DNA from: an uncultured Myxococcales bacterium
Lineage (GTDB): Bacteria; Myxococcota_A; UBA9042
Assembly: GCA_903883645.1 (NCBI GenBank)
Contig: CAISBR010000237.1
Span: forward strand, 1-53,222
Reading direction: 5' to 3'
Length of the DNA stretch: 53,222 nt
Part shown: in pieces, positions 25,201 through 33,002 of the stretch
Layout of the letters: each line of letters starts with the position of its first letter
Position numbering within the stretch: the first letter of the stretch is position 1
The notes under the pieces: model-generated
Told to the model about the DNA's origin: nothing
Databases searched by the model: none
Seen by the model: only the letters and a program-made list of their open reading frames with translations
Position numbers and translations under genes: made by a program

Positions 25201-27273
25201 GGGCAAGTGCTGGCGGCGCGGCAGCGGGCCGGCGAGGTGCAGAAAGCGGCGGCGAGCGGCGGGCATTCCGAGTGGCACGGGCGGGCCCTAACCCTGCTTG
25301 CGCAATGCGAACTCGATGGCGAACCCTGGTTGGCCGTGCCGCGTGACCGTCTGGCGCTCCTCGACGACGACTTGCGCCAGGCGCTCGATTTGCTGCCGGC
25401 GAGCAAGGCCTTGCATCGTAACCTCGCCTGCGCACTACGGGTTCGCCTGTTGCTGCAGCGGGGCCAGCTTGACCAAGCGCGCACCGTCGCGCAACAGCAA
25501 TTGGGTGTTTTGCAACGAGTATCCGCCTCTTTGCGCGGGGCAGAGCGGGCCGCCTTCGAGCGGGCTCCGGCCGATGCCGCGCCGCGGACGCTGCTGCTCG
25601 CCCTGGCGCAACTGCCCGAAGTTCCCCATGGTGGCAGTGCTCGGCCCGGTCTTGTGCCCACGCTGCTGGCGGTCAATCGCCGCCTGGGCGAGCAGCGCGA
25701 CATCCCGCAAATTCTCGAAACACTGATGGATTCTGCGATCTTGCTCACTGGTGCCGAGCGCGGCTTCTTGGTCTTAGACGAGGGCGAGGCGTCGCTGCCG
25801 GCCGACGTGCGCGCCGGGCAGCTCAGGGTGGCGGTGGCGCGCAATCTGGACCGCGAAAACCTAAAGAAACCACAGCATAAGCTGAGCCATACCGTCGCCG
25901 AAGAGGTGTTCTTGTCGGGCGAGCCAGTGCTGTCGATCGACGCGCAGTCCGATTCGCGCTTTGCCGAACAAGCGAGCGTACATGGCGGGGCGCTGCGGTC
26001 GATTCTGTGCGTGGCGCTGCGGGCTCAGTCCGGCTCGCTGGGTGTGGTCTATGTCGACAATCGCTTTGCTGCGGGCGCCTTTACCGACGAACATGCCACG
26101 GTGCTCACCGCTTTGGCCGACCAGGCGGCGATCGCGATTCAGACGGCGCGGCTGCTGCAGACCCAGCGCGACACGGCCGAGGCACTGCGGCAAGCGCGCG
26201 TCGAGGTCGAAGGTCTGAACGCGCAGCTGAGGTCGCAACTGGCCGAAGTAGAACATGAACTCGACGACGTGCGCGCCGACTTGCAGGCGCAGCGCTTGGC
26301 GATCGTCCATCGCAGCGATTACTCGCAGATAAAGGGCGAAAGTCCGCAACTTCTCAAGGTGTTTAGCCTAATGGACCGGGTGCGCGACCACGATTTTCCG
26401 CTGCTGCTGGCCGGCGAGTCGGGCACGGGCAAAGAATTGGTGGCGCGGGCGATCCACTTTACCGGGCGGCGCAAGCGCGGGCCGTTTGTGGCGATCAACT
26501 GCGGTGCCTTGCCTGCTAACCTGCTAGAAAGTGAGCTGTTTGGTCATGCGCGGGGCTCGTTTACCGGCGCGGTGGCCGAGCGGCGCGGTCTGTTTGAGTC
26601 GGCCCACACGGGCACGCTGTTGCTCGACGAGGTCGGCGAGATGCCGCTCGACATGCAAGTCAAGCTTTTGCGCGTGCTGCAAACTGGCGAATTTAATCGG
26701 GTTGGCGAGAGTACGTCGCGGCGCGTCGATGTGCGGGTGATTGCCGCCACGCACCGCGACCTTGCGGCGATGGTTCGCGCCGGCGCCTTTCGCGAAGATC
26801 TGCTCTATCGCTTAAAAGTCGTAGAGTTGCGTATCCCACCCCTGCGCGAGCGACCAGGCGACATTGCGGTCCTGGCCGACTACTTCATCCGCGAGAACCA
26901 CGCGGCAGGGATCGGCAAGGTCGAGTCGATCGCCAAAACGGCGCTGCAACGGCTGCTGCAGTTCCCCTGGCCGGGCAATGTGCGGCAGCTCGAGATGGTA
27001 CTTAAGTCCGCGTGTTTGTTTGCTGATTCGCCGGTGCTCGAGCGCGCCGATGTCGATCCGCTGCTGCAGCGCGAGCACGGTGGCGATGTGCCGGCGGTGC
27101 GCAGCGAGGCGGACGCTTGGTGGACGGTGGCGTCGCTCGACACAATCGAGGCCAAGGTGGTCGCGGCCCGGCTCGAGGCGATGGGCGGCAACAAGCGCAA
27201 AGCTGCTGAATCGCTAGGGATTGATCGCGGCACGCTGTATAAGAAACTGCAGCTCAATCAGGGGGACGCGTGA
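22207..27273 (+). CDS. Ser/Thr kinase - TPR - GAF - sigma54 activator - Fis-HTH fusion protein
   Basis: A 1688-residue cytosolic regulator. Residues about 15-215 form a kinase-like domain with Gly loop (LAQGGGGEVW), Lys in 'WVIKYAK', 'HGDLHPGN' (His134) and DLG in place of DFG. A short VPEIAA repeat (223-246) follows. Then comes a region (about 320-640) in the position of a STAND-type ATPase but with no Walker A, then TPR-like helices (about 700-1150). A GAF domain (about 1165-1318) precedes a coiled coil. The AAA+ sigma54-interaction domain (about 1374-1615) has GESGTGKE, loop GSFTGA (Gly1450) and Walker B LLLDEVGEM. A Fis-type helix-turn-helix ends it (about 1645-1685). Likely activates sigma54-dependent promoters after sensing a ligand and kinase input. 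Confidence 0.93.
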   Translation: MLPPSATQPSELPATIGLWTPTQRLAQGGGGEVWLARARGDTDAQWVIKYAKSPELVAALKREWHALHAIALPQLPEPAWWAPLGPAEAALVLRRVAGAPLEQVLRGAPVRQVRQVAIDLLRSLAVIHAAGWVHGDLHPGNILAVRAGDALQIHVLDLGLADRSGEPTRGPGLPQFAAPDRLRNGVADARDDLFSLALALWRAWRGADLWPGYPARQPAPGTVPEIAAVPEIAAVPEKAAVPEPAASGDESEEHSILELFRAMAAIDRAHRPQSAEAALHWLEAGSADLQQFSQALVEAAHRPRLDMVGVRAFESQNASAQVASAVGSIESENAVAARSWLTLAAESGEQFAWLTADPRDGAVLIGRGEAHAWQVQHIRQPAVLGDGAAQAGLAALAWLEGVLSAQGEKGMLVVAPLGDLPAPLRWAAQHWPSSARWRLRVTAEFPEDFWPNWPRPGCTAAELAAWLSAATGGLRWDGAVVAQLATATSGRLPLAVAAVAVLLQRGHLARQARDVAWVGGDAEEHVLAAVSLVQDPDLPSQEHWQLLAWLAAVGRAVAGEVIVELGLQVPEQPVGELRPWLWRDGAGYLQLRSTASQNRLHVELPAQLIARALRVAAVREGQPAQRALLRVRAWQRDGQQAPDANEVGLSLELLQQSGAGLAIAALAATWLPSSGSQPVAVRARVAAAWLRAVADAGNLSEAAVLVQQWPPSWSDEPGLALARAELSFRAGDYPTCRTVAEGLLARDPQQVEAWLWLAFAATWQGDRQAAQPAMVRAAALAVAGSDTQNLLDYLQGLHEYYAGQLDAAEQRLSRLLGRGSAGLVPAVQGALGLVAHRRGDLAQARTHYGLAAALAQAQGDRNRALNMAMNLAVIDHESAELGAALAGYARVIDLAEQAGNPGAVARAKTNRGNLLASLGLLEAAVADLAAAVPFWHDTDNHHLLGNALCVLGELARRQGRTGDAAELLARADRALEQAGAATERLEIQLELGQLELSAGQVLAARQRAGEVQKAAASGGHSEWHGRALTLLAQCELDGEPWLAVPRDRLALLDDDLRQALDLLPASKALHRNLACALRVRLLLQRGQLDQARTVAQQQLGVLQRVSASLRGAERAAFERAPADAAPRTLLLALAQLPEVPHGGSARPGLVPTLLAVNRRLGEQRDIPQILETLMDSAILLTGAERGFLVLDEGEASLPADVRAGQLRVAVARNLDRENLKKPQHKLSHTVAEEVFLSGEPVLSIDAQSDSRFAEQASVHGGALRSILCVALRAQSGSLGVVYVDNRFAAGAFTDEHATVLTALADQAAIAIQTARLLQTQRDTAEALRQARVEVEGLNAQLRSQLAEVEHELDDVRADLQAQRLAIVHRSDYSQIKGESPQLLKVFSLMDRVRDHDFPLLLAGESGTGKELVARAIHFTGRRKRGPFVAINCGALPANLLESELFGHARGSFTGAVAERRGLFESAHTGTLLLDEVGEMPLDMQVKLLRVLQTGEFNRVGESTSRRVDVRVIAATHRDLAAMVRAGAFREDLLYRLKVVELRIPPLRERPGDIAVLADYFIRENHAAGIGKVESIAKTALQRLLQFPWPGNVRQLEMVLKSACLFADSPVLERADVDPLLQREHGGDVPAVRSEADAWWTVASLDTIEAKVVAARLEAMGGNKRKAAESLGIDRGTLYKKLQLNQGDA
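22873..22944 (+). repeat. Four 18-nt tandem repeats (VPEIAA) within kinase regulator
   Basis: The unit GTGCCAGAAATAGCGGCT occurs at 22873 and 22891 without change, then with few changes at 22909 and 22927. It encodes VPEIAA, VPEIAA, VPEKAA, VPEPAA, a flexible linker after the kinase-like domain. Such repeats vary easily in copy number. Confidence 0.85.
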
Positions 27274-28280
27274 ACAGCGGCACCCGCTTTGGCGACTACT
27301 TGCTGCTCCAGCGCGCGGCGGTCGGCGGCATGTCCGAGGTATTTCGCGCCCAGCGGCAGGCACGGCGGCCCGGCGAGCCCGAGCTCGCTCTAAAGCGCCT
27401 GCTGCCCATGCTCTGCGACGACGAGCAGATTGCGCGGCTTTTCCTGCGCGAAGTCGAGGCTATGCGACGCATCGACCACCCGGCAGTGCTGCCGCTGCTC
27501 GATGCGGGGGAGTGCGGTGGCGTGCCGTTTGTGGTGATGCCGTGGGTGCGTGGGGCGAATTTACGTCAACTTCTAAAGGGTTCGGGTAGTGGTCCGCAGC
27601 AGCCCCTCTCGATCACCGCGACCCTTTGGCTGGGTGCGCAGCTGGCCGGCGGGTTAGCTACGGCCCATGCCGCGGGGGTGGTGCATCGCGACGTGTCACC
27701 GTCAAATATCCTTGTAGATATACTTGGTTCCGTGTTCCTCATCGATTTTGGTATCGCCCGGGTGATGGGGCTGGCGCAGACCACCCGTGGCCAGGGGATG
27801 CGCGGCAAGTGGGCGTATGCGTCGCCCGAGCAGATTGCCGGCCAACCCATCGACTTTCGAACGGATCTGTTTGCTTTGGCCAGTGTGCTGATCGAGGCGC
27901 TCGCCGGGCAGGCGCCGTTTGCCGATATGGACCGCGAGTCGACCCTGGCGCGCATCAGTCGGGCGGAGCCACTCCGCTGGCCGAATTTACCTTTTGAGCT
28001 CAATGAGGTAGACGCCACTTTGCGGGCGATGCTCCGGCGCGAACCTGCCGATCGGCCCGCCTCGACGCACGACGTAGTGGCGGTGCTGCAGCGCGGTCTT
28101 GAGCAACTAGGCGATCCGTATGGCGAAGAGGCCTGTCGCGAGCTCGCCGCACGCACACGCGGAGTGCCGCCAGCCAGCGGTGCATTTGTAGTGCAACCAG
28201 CTGAATTGCGTGGAGAAGATGTGACCAATCCGCAGATCGACCCCGACGCGACCCAAGTGCGCGCTTACGGAGAGCCATGA
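27270..28280 (+). CDS. Ser/Thr protein kinase (soluble)
   Basis: A 336-residue Hanks-type kinase with complete motifs: Gly loop region 'AAVGGMSEVFRA', Lys in 'LALKRLL', catalytic loop 'HRDVSPSN', 'IDFGIAR', and 'YASPEQ' as the APE-like segment. There is no transmembrane segment or PASTA domain; a short C-terminal tail ends the protein. GTG 27270 overlaps the previous stop codon by 4 nt (GTGA), so its translation is coupled to the sigma54 activator. It probably phosphorylates a partner in the same pathway; the activator and the radical SAM protein are the obvious candidates. Confidence 0.93.
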   Translation: MNSGTRFGDYLLLQRAAVGGMSEVFRAQRQARRPGEPELALKRLLPMLCDDEQIARLFLREVEAMRRIDHPAVLPLLDAGECGGVPFVVMPWVRGANLRQLLKGSGSGPQQPLSITATLWLGAQLAGGLATAHAAGVVHRDVSPSNILVDILGSVFLIDFGIARVMGLAQTTRGQGMRGKWAYASPEQIAGQPIDFRTDLFALASVLIEALAGQAPFADMDRESTLARISRAEPLRWPNLPFELNEVDATLRAMLRREPADRPASTHDVVAVLQRGLEQLGDPYGEEACRELAARTRGVPPASGAFVVQPAELRGEDVTNPQIDPDATQVRAYGEP

Positions 28281-29266
28281 CCGCCGCCATGTCCGCCACC
28301 AAGGCTGCCACCAAGGCTGCCACGCCACTGCGTTGGCTCGAGCTCGCGCCGGGATTCGCCTGCAATTGCCGATGCCTTGGCTGCCACTCGTGCAGCGCCG
28401 ACGCGACGCAGCAGATGGACAGCGCCGAAGTGGTGCGCTGGCTGCAGCAAAGTCGCCAGCGCGGCGCGCAGCACCTGTGGCTCTCGGGTGGCGAACCTAC
28501 GCTGCGCAAAGACTTTTTACCCACTTTGCGGCTGGCGCGTCAGCTCGGCTACCGGCGCATCAAGGTGCAGAGTAACGGTCTGCTGTTCAACTACCCGGTC
28601 TTTGCCGACAAGGCGGTGGCAGCAGGGATGAACGAGGTGAATTTGCTGCTAAAAAGCCGCGATCCTGCCGTCCACGACCACTTGAACCAGCTGCCGGGGT
28701 CGCTGGACTTGCTCGATCGCGCGGTCGAGGTCTTGCGCACGCGACCGCTGCGGCTCGAGGGCGACATCCTGTGGACCCAGCAAAATGCCGATGAATTGCC
28801 TGAGATAGTAGACTATTATGGCGCGCGCGGCTTCCGCCATTTCAACGTGTGGCTGTTTTCGCTGGTCGATCAAGGCGACGCCGATCTGCGCGGTCTTGTT
28901 CCGCAAATGACCAAGCATATCGATATGTTGCTGCGCGCTCGCGACCTGGCCAAGCACCACGGTGCTACGTTGGTGTCGCTCAATACACCCCATTGCGTAG
29001 TGCCGCCCGCCGCTTGGGACCTGCAGTTCGACGCTGCGGCGATGGGCATGTTGGTGGTCAATCCCGGCGGTATGGCGTTTCGTATGGAGCAAAGCGCCAT
29101 TGAAACAGGGGTTTATGCGCCCCAATGCGGCGACTGTGCCGCGCGGCCCTGGTGCCACGGCGTGCGGCAAGACTACGTGTCACTCTATGGGGTTGGCGAG
29201 TTGCGGCCGATCGCTGCCGACATCGTCACGAGCCACGATCCCCGGGGCAGCGCTCTCGACGACTAG
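28277..29266 (+). CDS. Radical SAM protein of unknown substrate
   Basis: A 329-residue enzyme with the radical SAM cluster motif CxxxCxxC inside 'FACNCRCLGCHSCSAD', the 'LWLSGGEPTLRKDF' GGEP motif, and a TIM-barrel layout. A C-terminal cluster 'CGDCAARPWCHG' resembles the tail of SPASM/twitch-type enzymes that bind a second iron-sulfur centre and often modify peptides or proteins. Its ATG overlaps the kinase stop by 4 nt (ATGA), so the three genes are one translationally coupled operon. No precursor peptide is visible nearby. Its 3' end overlaps the yihY-like gene by 87 nt on opposite strands. Confidence 0.88.
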   Translation: MTAAMSATKAATKAATPLRWLELAPGFACNCRCLGCHSCSADATQQMDSAEVVRWLQQSRQRGAQHLWLSGGEPTLRKDFLPTLRLARQLGYRRIKVQSNGLLFNYPVFADKAVAAGMNEVNLLLKSRDPAVHDHLNQLPGSLDLLDRAVEVLRTRPLRLEGDILWTQQNADELPEIVDYYGARGFRHFNVWLFSLVDQGDADLRGLVPQMTKHIDMLLRARDLAKHHGATLVSLNTPHCVVPPAAWDLQFDAAAMGMLVVNPGGMAFRMEQSAIETGVYAPQCGDCAARPWCHGVRQDYVSLYGVGELRPIAADIVTSHDPRGSALDD

Positions 29267-30238
29267 CTCCGCGGCGACCGGGCGATTCGTGTGGCCTGGA
29301 CCGGGTTTCTCAGCCTTTGGTGCGTTGGCCCGCCGCTCAAGCGACGCCACCGTGCACACTGTGACCATAAAGGCCAGATTGGCGTAAAACAGCCACAAAA
29401 GCAGCGCAACTACGCCGCTGAGTGCCCCGTACACGGCGTCCATCTGCACCACAGACTTGACGTAGAGCGTAAACAGCCACTGGCCAATCGTGCAAAGTAT
29501 CCCAAAAATCAGCGAGGTTGCAGCCAAACGCCGCATGCCAATCCTGCCGACCGACCAGCGCACCAGCACAAAGAACAGCCCGGCCACCGGCAGACTTTGC
29601 GACAGCACCATCGCCAGCGCCACGCCGTCGATCCAGCCCTTCGACAGCGAATGCACAGAGCCGGCGGCCACATGCAGCCCCCACTCGATCAGCGGCCCCA
29701 CAAAATTCATCACCAGCGCCAGCGCCACGGCCAGGGCGATCACGCCGCCCATATAGCCAGCCGCCCGCAGTGTTGATCGCCGTTTCCTTCCAAATATCAG
29801 ACGGATAGCGTCGTCGAGTCGGCCGAACACCGTGCTGCCCAAGAATACCGCAGCTAAGATTCCCACAATGCCGTGCACGGCGCGATGGCGCACTAGGGCC
29901 GCGGCAAACACGGCCGGATTCCAGGTAACTCCAGGAAGAGCCTCGCGAACCCAGTTCACCAGCTGCCGCAGCGCGGTATGGCGCAGCTCAAGATCCAGCC
30001 CTGTCACGTCGCCCGCGCGATCCACCGCGCCCAGCAAGAATCCGAACACCGAAAACGTCGCGAGCAGCAGCGGCACCGCCGCCAGCATCGTATACATCGC
30101 CAACGCCGCGGCGCGGTCGACTACGCCATGATGCTTAACACTCTGAATAATCTCGATAATAAGCGGAAAGCGTTGCGCCAGCCGGTGGCCGGTCGCGCCA
30201 AGTGCATGGCGAATTCGCTTGGGATGGGCAGGGTGCAT
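29180..30238 (-). CDS. YihY/BrkB family inner membrane protein
   Basis: A 352-residue membrane protein with about six hydrophobic segments and the YihY/UPF0761 features: 'GVVDRAAALAMYTMLAAVPLLLATFSVFGFLLG' near the start and 'YGALSGVVALLLWLFYANLAFMVT' late in the protein. The family was once annotated as ribonuclease BN; its real function is not settled. The final ~30 residues are polar and are encoded antisense to the end of the radical SAM gene. Confidence 0.88.
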   Translation of the reverse strand: MHPAHPKRIRHALGATGHRLAQRFPLIIEIIQSVKHHGVVDRAAALAMYTMLAAVPLLLATFSVFGFLLGAVDRAGDVTGLDLELRHTALRQLVNWVREALPGVTWNPAVFAAALVRHRAVHGIVGILAAVFLGSTVFGRLDDAIRLIFGRKRRSTLRAAGYMGGVIALAVALALVMNFVGPLIEWGLHVAAGSVHSLSKGWIDGVALAMVLSQSLPVAGLFFVLVRWSVGRIGMRRLAATSLIFGILCTIGQWLFTLYVKSVVQMDAVYGALSGVVALLLWLFYANLAFMVTVCTVASLERRANAPKAEKPGPGHTNRPVAAELVVESAAPGIVARDDVGSDRPQLANPIE

Positions 30239-30344
30239 CGGCCTCTAGGCTAGGCGCTCGCCGTACGGCAGGCAAGCGGTGTGGTGCGGCGGGTTGCGCG
30301 GCCCGCTGACTTCGCTACTCTTGCGTGCGAACGCGGGGGGCAGC

Positions 30345-31100
30345 ATGGCGCACAACGGGCACATCGAGCACAAACATTCAGACTGGCCGCGAAGGCGGGT
30401 GCTGCAGGCCGGCTTGGCGGGCGCGGCGCTGGTGCCCCTGCTGCCGCTGCTGTCTACGGCCTGGGCCGACGACGAGGTGGGCTGGAAGCACATGTTCACC
30501 GAGCAGGGCGTGGCAGTGTGGAATCGCCTGGAGCCAGGCCGCGAAGTTCCTGTATTTAAAGGTATTGGTATGGTCGATGCCAGCCTGTTCGAGGTGCTGG
30601 CGGTGCTCGACGACGTGTCGCGGCATACCGACTGGATGGCCAACTGCACGCAGGCCAAGATCTTGAAGCAAGTCGGCGAGTTCGATCGCATCATGTACAA
30701 TCGCACCCACGCGCCGTGGCCGGTCAGCGATCGCGACGCGGTGCTCAATTGCACGGTCGACGGGTCGATGAGCCGCCGCGAAGTCCTCAGTCCTTTCGCC
30801 TCGATCGCCTCGTCGCTGCAGCCGCCGATCGACGGTATCGTGCGCATGCCCCGTCTGCGCGGCTTCTACAAGCTTACTGCGACCGACGACAAACACACGC
30901 GCGTGACCTACCAAATCGACGTGGATCCAGGTGGTCATCTGCCTGATTTTGTAGTTGAATCAACTAGTCGCAAGCTGCCGCTCGATACGGTTACCAGCCT
31001 GCGCCGGCAGGTGGCCAAGACGCGCGGTCGCTACGAGGCGTTCTTGGCGAAGTACGATCCCAGCCATGGCGGCACGATTCCGCTGCAATTCCAGAAGTAA
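30345..31100 (+). CDS. Exported START domain protein
   Basis: A 251-residue protein. The N-terminus has a twin-arginine-like signal (PRRRVLQAGLAGAALVPLLPLL, cleavage near STAWA). The rest (about 45-245) is a START/Bet v1-type lipid-binding domain ('VFKGIGMVDASLFEVLAVLDDVSRHTDWM', 'YNRTHAPWPVSDRDAV'). It likely binds a lipid or hydrophobic ligand in the periplasm. ATG 30345 is chosen for the GGGGGG ribosome site and the signal peptide. Confidence 0.85.
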   Translation: MAHNGHIEHKHSDWPRRRVLQAGLAGAALVPLLPLLSTAWADDEVGWKHMFTEQGVAVWNRLEPGREVPVFKGIGMVDASLFEVLAVLDDVSRHTDWMANCTQAKILKQVGEFDRIMYNRTHAPWPVSDRDAVLNCTVDGSMSRREVLSPFASIASSLQPPIDGIVRMPRLRGFYKLTATDDKHTRVTYQIDVDPGGHLPDFVVESTSRKLPLDTVTSLRRQVAKTRGRYEAFLAKYDPSHGGTIPLQFQK

Positions 31101-31118
31101 GTTACGGAGATTCATCCT

Positions 31119-32333
31119 ATGCACCTTACCGCTCCGTTTGCTGGTTGGCTGCCGCCGGCCGACCGCATCGCCCAGGTGATTGCGCCGCCCTACGACGTGG
31201 TGTCGACCGCCGAGGCCCTCGCCCAGGTAGTTGGCAAGCCCCTGAGCTTCTTGCATGTTTCGCGCCCCGAGATCGACTTGCCGCCGGACACCGACGTCCA
31301 CTCGCCGGCGGTGTATGCCCAGGCGGCGGCCAATTGGCAGGCCTTGCAACTAGCTGGCGCACTAGAGCAAATGCCGCGCCAAGCCTACTACGTCTACCGC
31401 ATGCAGATGGGTGCGCACGTGCAGACCGGCGTGGTGGTGGCGGCCGCGGTCGAGGCCTACCTCAAGGGGCGCATTGCCCGCCACGAGCTGACGCGGCCCG
31501 ACAAAGAAGATGACCGTGTGCAGCATGTGCTTTCTTTGGGCGCTCAGACCGGTCCGGCGCTACTGGCCTGGCGCGACCAGCCAGAGATTGCGCTGTATTT
31601 ACAGCAGCTTACTACCCGATCTGCCGATCGCGAGGCGGTGGGCGACGGCGACGTAAAGCACTCGCTGTGGATTGTCGACGATCCCAAGCAAATTCAGGAT
31701 CTTCAGACCCTGTTCGAGGCGGTGCCCACCCTGTACATCGCCGATGGTCACCATCGCAGCGCCGCGGCGTCGCGGGTAGCGGCGGCCCAGCCCAACAATG
31801 CCAAAGCGCAGCGTTTTCTGGCCGTGGCCTATCCCGCCCAGCAGATGCAGATTCTGCCTTACCACCGCGTGATCAGTGACTTGGCAGGGCTGAGCCCCGA
31901 GCAACTGCTGACCGCCGCCGGCGAGGCCTTTGCTGTGACGGCCCTAAACGGGCGGCCCGAGCTCAATCAGCGCGGCGATTTCGGCCTATATCTAAAGGGT
32001 TCGTGGTATCTGCTGCGCATCGACCCGTCACTGATTGCACTTGACCCCGTGGCCCGCCTCGATGTCAGCCTGCTGCACGACCACCTGATTGGGCCGCACC
32101 TGCATATCACCGACCCGCGCCGCGACCCGCGCATCGATTTTGTGGGCGGCGTGCGCGGGCTGCCCGAGCTTGAACGTCGGGTAAATTCTGGCGAAATGGC
32201 CGCCGCCTTTGCTCTGAACGCGACGAGTATGGCCGACCTGATGGCCGTGGCGGATGCCGGTCGCCTCATGCCGCCCAAGTCGACGTGGTTCGAGCCCAAG
32301 TTGGCCGACGGTGTGGTGAGTTACGCCCTGTAG
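31119..32333 (+). CDS. DUF1015 family protein
   Basis: A 404-residue cytosolic protein of the DUF1015 family, recognised from the start 'PPYDVVS', 'YVYRMQMG' and 'LYIADGHHRSAAA'. The last motif (DGHHR) is the family signature, suggestive of a metal or phosphate site. Function is unknown; some members sit near serine/glycerate metabolism genes. GGAG is 10 nt before ATG 31119 and the gene starts 18 nt after the START-domain gene, so they may be co-transcribed. Confidence 0.88.
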   Translation: MHLTAPFAGWLPPADRIAQVIAPPYDVVSTAEALAQVVGKPLSFLHVSRPEIDLPPDTDVHSPAVYAQAAANWQALQLAGALEQMPRQAYYVYRMQMGAHVQTGVVVAAAVEAYLKGRIARHELTRPDKEDDRVQHVLSLGAQTGPALLAWRDQPEIALYLQQLTTRSADREAVGDGDVKHSLWIVDDPKQIQDLQTLFEAVPTLYIADGHHRSAAASRVAAAQPNNAKAQRFLAVAYPAQQMQILPYHRVISDLAGLSPEQLLTAAGEAFAVTALNGRPELNQRGDFGLYLKGSWYLLRIDPSLIALDPVARLDVSLLHDHLIGPHLHITDPRRDPRIDFVGGVRGLPELERRVNSGEMAAAFALNATSMADLMAVADAGRLMPPKSTWFEPKLADGVVSYAL

Positions 32334-32476
32334 CCCGGGGCTATGCGCACCTGCCGTGTACGCCATTGCCGTGTGCGCAATTGCCGTTGACAACCCGACC
32401 GACCATCGCTACCGTGCCGCGCCCTTCAGGCGCCAGCGCCGCGGCCAGAAGTCTGGCTGGGCCGGGGAGGCGAGTG

Positions 32477-32896
32477 ATGATCGACGTGGACTTGGGCCAA
32501 GTTGCCAATACTCCGAGCGCAATCGAGCGTCGCGGCGCCAGGCGAGTGGCGGTTGACCTGTTCGTGCAAGAGCGCGACGGCGATCGCCTGTTCGTGCACC
32601 CGGCCACCAATCTGTCGGCGAGCGGCATCTTCATCGAGAGCCATTCCTATTCGCTGCGCAATGCCTTGGATCGGCGCTTCATCGACCTCGAATTCTCGTT
32701 GCCTGGCGATAAGTTACCTATCGTCGTTCGCGGCGAGGTCTTGGGTGCACGCCGCACCGGGGGCTTCTCGCACGGGCTCGCCGTCCGGTTCCTCGATCTA
32801 GCCAACGACGCTGAAAACCGCCTGACCACCTTTGTCGAACGCAAGCTCGCCGAGGGCGTGGGCGAAGGCCCCACCAGCGAGGCCGCGCCCACTTAG
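32477..32896 (+). CDS. PilZ domain protein
   Basis: A 139-residue protein whose core (about 18-125) is a PilZ domain: 'ERRGARRVAVDLFV' (RxxxR c-di-GMP binding motif, RGARR) and 'ATNLSASGIFIES' (the D/NxSxxG motif, here N-L-S-A-S-G). It probably binds cyclic di-GMP; the HD-GYP phosphodiesterase at 46315 would act on the same messenger. ATG 32477 has a strong GGGAGG site, and the longer open frame upstream overlaps the previous gene. Confidence 0.88.
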   Translation: MIDVDLGQVANTPSAIERRGARRVAVDLFVQERDGDRLFVHPATNLSASGIFIESHSYSLRNALDRRFIDLEFSLPGDKLPIVVRGEVLGARRTGGFSHGLAVRFLDLANDAENRLTTFVERKLAEGVGEGPTSEAAPT

Positions 32897-33002
32897 ACCA
32901 GAATTTCGGCAACCTTTCGCCAACGCGTCTCTATTTGCCCACGGGCCCCCCACGGGCCCCCCCCCACGGTGACCGTGCGGCCCGCTCAACTAGCGAGGAT
33001 TC

